DNA of 64,000 bases from Bacillus sp. FJAT-45037 (GTDB lineage: Bacteria > Bacillota > Bacilli > Bacillales > Bacillaceae_D). The notes under the pieces were generated by a model. It was not told where the DNA came from and searched no databases. It saw only the letters and a list, made by a program, of their open reading frames with translations. Location of the stretch: assembly GCF_002797325.1 (NCBI RefSeq), contig NZ_KZ454938.1, positions 43,322 through 107,321 of the forward strand, written 5' to 3'. The position numbers and the translations under genes were made by a program. Below, in pieces: positions 62,573-64,000 of the stretch (positions are counted from its first letter, which is position 1; every line of letters begins with the position of its first letter).

Positions 62573-63543
62573 TGGATATCATGCAAATACTTGCACTTGT
62601 TGTTCCGGCTGCTATTTTTGCAGCGGCACCGCTTATTTTAACGGCATTAGGTGGACTATTCAGTGAACGTGCGGGTGTCGTTAATATTGGTTTAGAAGGT
62701 CTGATGGTTATGGGGGCATTCACAGCAATCGTAACGACGTTAACCTTAGAAGGCATGGGAATGGGTGGCATGAGTGTCATTTTACTTGCCTTAGTGATAT
62801 CAGTTTTAATCGGAGCGTTTTTCTCGTTATTTCATGCGGTTGCATCGATTACGTTCCGTGCCGACCAAATTGTTAGTGGAGTGGCTCTAAACTTCCTTGC
62901 TGTTGGTTTAACGGTATTCTTAGTACGTCTCCTGTACAATAAAGGTCAGACAGATTATATTTCAAATCGTATTTACCGAACAGATATTGAATTCTTATCA
63001 CTAAGTGAGTGGCCAATTGTTGGTCCATTATTCTTCTCGAATGTTCACTTTACGTCCTATATGGCAATTCTCCTTGCGGTCATAGTGTATCTAGTTGTCT
63101 TCTATACACCATTTGGTCTTCGTCTCCGCTCTGTTGGGGAACACCCGATGGCAGCAGACACGATGGGGATTAATGTGAATCGCATGCGTTATCTTGGTGT
63201 CATGCTTAGTGGCGCATTCGCTGGACTTGGTGGAGCGGTATTTGCTCTAACGGTTACAGGGAACTTCTCGGGTACAACAATTGTTGGTCAAGGGTTCATG
63301 GCGCTTGCTGCATTAATCTTCGGAAAATGGAACCCACTAGGTGCACTTGGGGCTGCGTTATTCTTTGGACTTGCTCAAGCATTAAGTATCACAGGACAAC
63401 AAATTCCACTATTAGCAGGTGTACCGCCAGTTTTCTTAATGATTGCACCATATGTGTTAACGATTCTTGCATTAGCAGGCTTTGTCGGACGTGCTGAAGC
63501 ACCGAAAGCCATCGGGAAACCGTACATTAAGGGTTCAAGATAA
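62572..63543 (+). CDS. nupQ: Nucleoside ABC transporter permease, subunit 2
   Basis: 323 aa, start within TAATG at the nupP stop. BPD_transp_2 family. VVNIGLEGLMVMGAF and the coupling stretch MGINVNRMRYLGVMLSGAFAG are present, with helices throughout. It pairs with NupP to make the membrane channel. It is last in the operon. Confidence 0.93.
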   Translation: MDIMQILALVVPAAIFAAAPLILTALGGLFSERAGVVNIGLEGLMVMGAFTAIVTTLTLEGMGMGGMSVILLALVISVLIGAFFSLFHAVASITFRADQIVSGVALNFLAVGLTVFLVRLLYNKGQTDYISNRIYRTDIEFLSLSEWPIVGPLFFSNVHFTSYMAILLAVIVYLVVFYTPFGLRLRSVGEHPMAADTMGINVNRMRYLGVMLSGAFAGLGGAVFALTVTGNFSGTTIVGQGFMALAALIFGKWNPLGALGAALFFGLAQALSITGQQIPLLAGVPPVFLMIAPYVLTILALAGFVGRAEAPKAIGKPYIKGSR

Positions 63544-63554
63544 TGAATGATGTT

Positions 63555-63588
63555 AAGACCACTTTTCTTTTTAGAAGTGGTCTTTTTT
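63555..63588 (+). terminator. Terminator of nupOPQ
   Basis: AAGACCACTTtt-ctttttag-AAGTGGTCTT with T6. Confidence 0.9.
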
Positions 63589-63979
63589 AGCATTTTTTTG
63601 AACAACCTTCATAATAAAAGAAACGTTAGAATAGCATTTTAAAAAGGGGAAAACTACAAAAATTTTCAGTGAAAAACTGACATTCTCTACAAAATTATGG
63701 GAGAATCTATAATTACTTTATTGAAGTAAAGAAATTAATGTTCATTTATTTTCATGAATATATATCACTATATAGAAAAGAATGCGGTTACATGAGCTGT
63801 ATTTGTGTATAATTATTCATTTATAAATTCTAAAAATAAAAAAAAGAATGTTCAGTTATTTATAGTGTGTTATGATTATTTTCGCGGATATTGATTTGTC
63901 TTTGTTTGGTGCTGTAGTGTTGCTTGTTTGTGATTGTATAATTACTGTATAAATTAAACATTAGGACGGAGGTGTCTGG
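63589..63979. other. AT-rich intergenic region before the last gene
   Basis: About 390 bp with no ORF. AATTTTCAGTGAAAA (63661-63675) is a poor partial match to a CodY box (about four mismatches). A TATAAT lies near 63937, but I cannot pair it with a good -35. No hairpin or riboswitch is recognised. Confidence 0.4.
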
Positions 63980-64000
63980 ATGGATCTTGGATTAACAACA
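63980..64000 (+). CDS. Start of a gene cut by the window edge
   Basis: GACGGAGGTG lies 7 bp before an ATG that opens MDLGLTT. Seven codons are too few to assign; such a beginning is seen in short-chain dehydrogenases, but this is only a guess. Confidence 0.55.

Noticed and set aside
63661-63675. CodY-box-like sequence
   Set aside because: About four mismatches to the consensus in very AT-rich DNA; not better than chance.

Overview
The window looks like a chromosome segment of a low-GC, spore-forming-type Bacillaceae (Bacillus sensu lato, possibly an alkaliphilic lineage). The grounds are the B. subtilis-like rRNA genes and the gene orders yebG-purEKBCSQLFMNHD, yerA-yerB-yerC and pcrB-pcrA-ligA-camS. 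Very acidic lipoprotein regions and intergenic repeats that I associate with alkaliphilic Bacillaceae point the same way. The species is inference, not shown.

Bases 1-19204 hold three tandem rRNA operons, all on the plus strand and without spacer tRNAs. The first is cut by the window edge, so only the 16S 3' end, 23S and 5S are present. A cadC-cadA metal-efflux operon lies between operons 1 and 2. A complete 1404-bp IS4-family element with a 9-bp target duplication lies between operons 2 and 3, about 20 bp upstream of the operon 3 P1 promoter. Every 16S-23S and 23S-5S spacer carries a twin-hairpin RNA of the Bacillaceae-1 type (six copies). Operons 1 and 3, but not 2, also carry a ~125-nt structured insert before 5S. 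A decayed 5S tail plus terminator follows operon 3.

Bases 19381-22298 carry two small unknown genes, a type III polyketide synthase/methyltransferase pair (bpsA-bpsB) and yebG. Bases 22284-35510 are the complete de novo purine operon. Paired PurR boxes, a sigma-A promoter and a guanine riboswitch with terminator precede it, and a perfect palindrome follows it. A 36-codon membrane protein gene is antisense to the end of purD. The next ~480 bp are non-coding and repeat-rich: a ~21-bp periodic array and two large 'TTGTCTAGCT' hairpin elements.

Bases 35987-39656 hold a DUF2892-type membrane protein and yerA-yerB-yerC. Bases 40018-45360 form an alanine module: alr, ald and an AdeR-like regulator on the minus strand, and an AGCS symporter on the plus strand. 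Two decayed genes, a small membrane protein, a YbjQ-family protein and psd follow.

Bases 47456-51810 hold a class I ribonucleotide reductase operon (nrdA-nrdB plus an AcuA-like acetyltransferase). Likely NrdR boxes and a cobalamin riboswitch with terminator precede it, which predicts a B12-dependent reductase elsewhere in the genome. Bases 52071-58318 are pcrB-pcrA-ligA-camS. Bases 58649-63588 are a BMP-family nucleoside ABC transporter (nupN, then nupOPQ after two terminators). A gene starting at 63980 runs off the window.

No wholly novel multi-gene system stands out. The most unusual signals are non-coding: the rRNA spacer RNAs, the 23S-5S insert, the decayed 5S relic, the 21-bp array and the large hairpin repeats.
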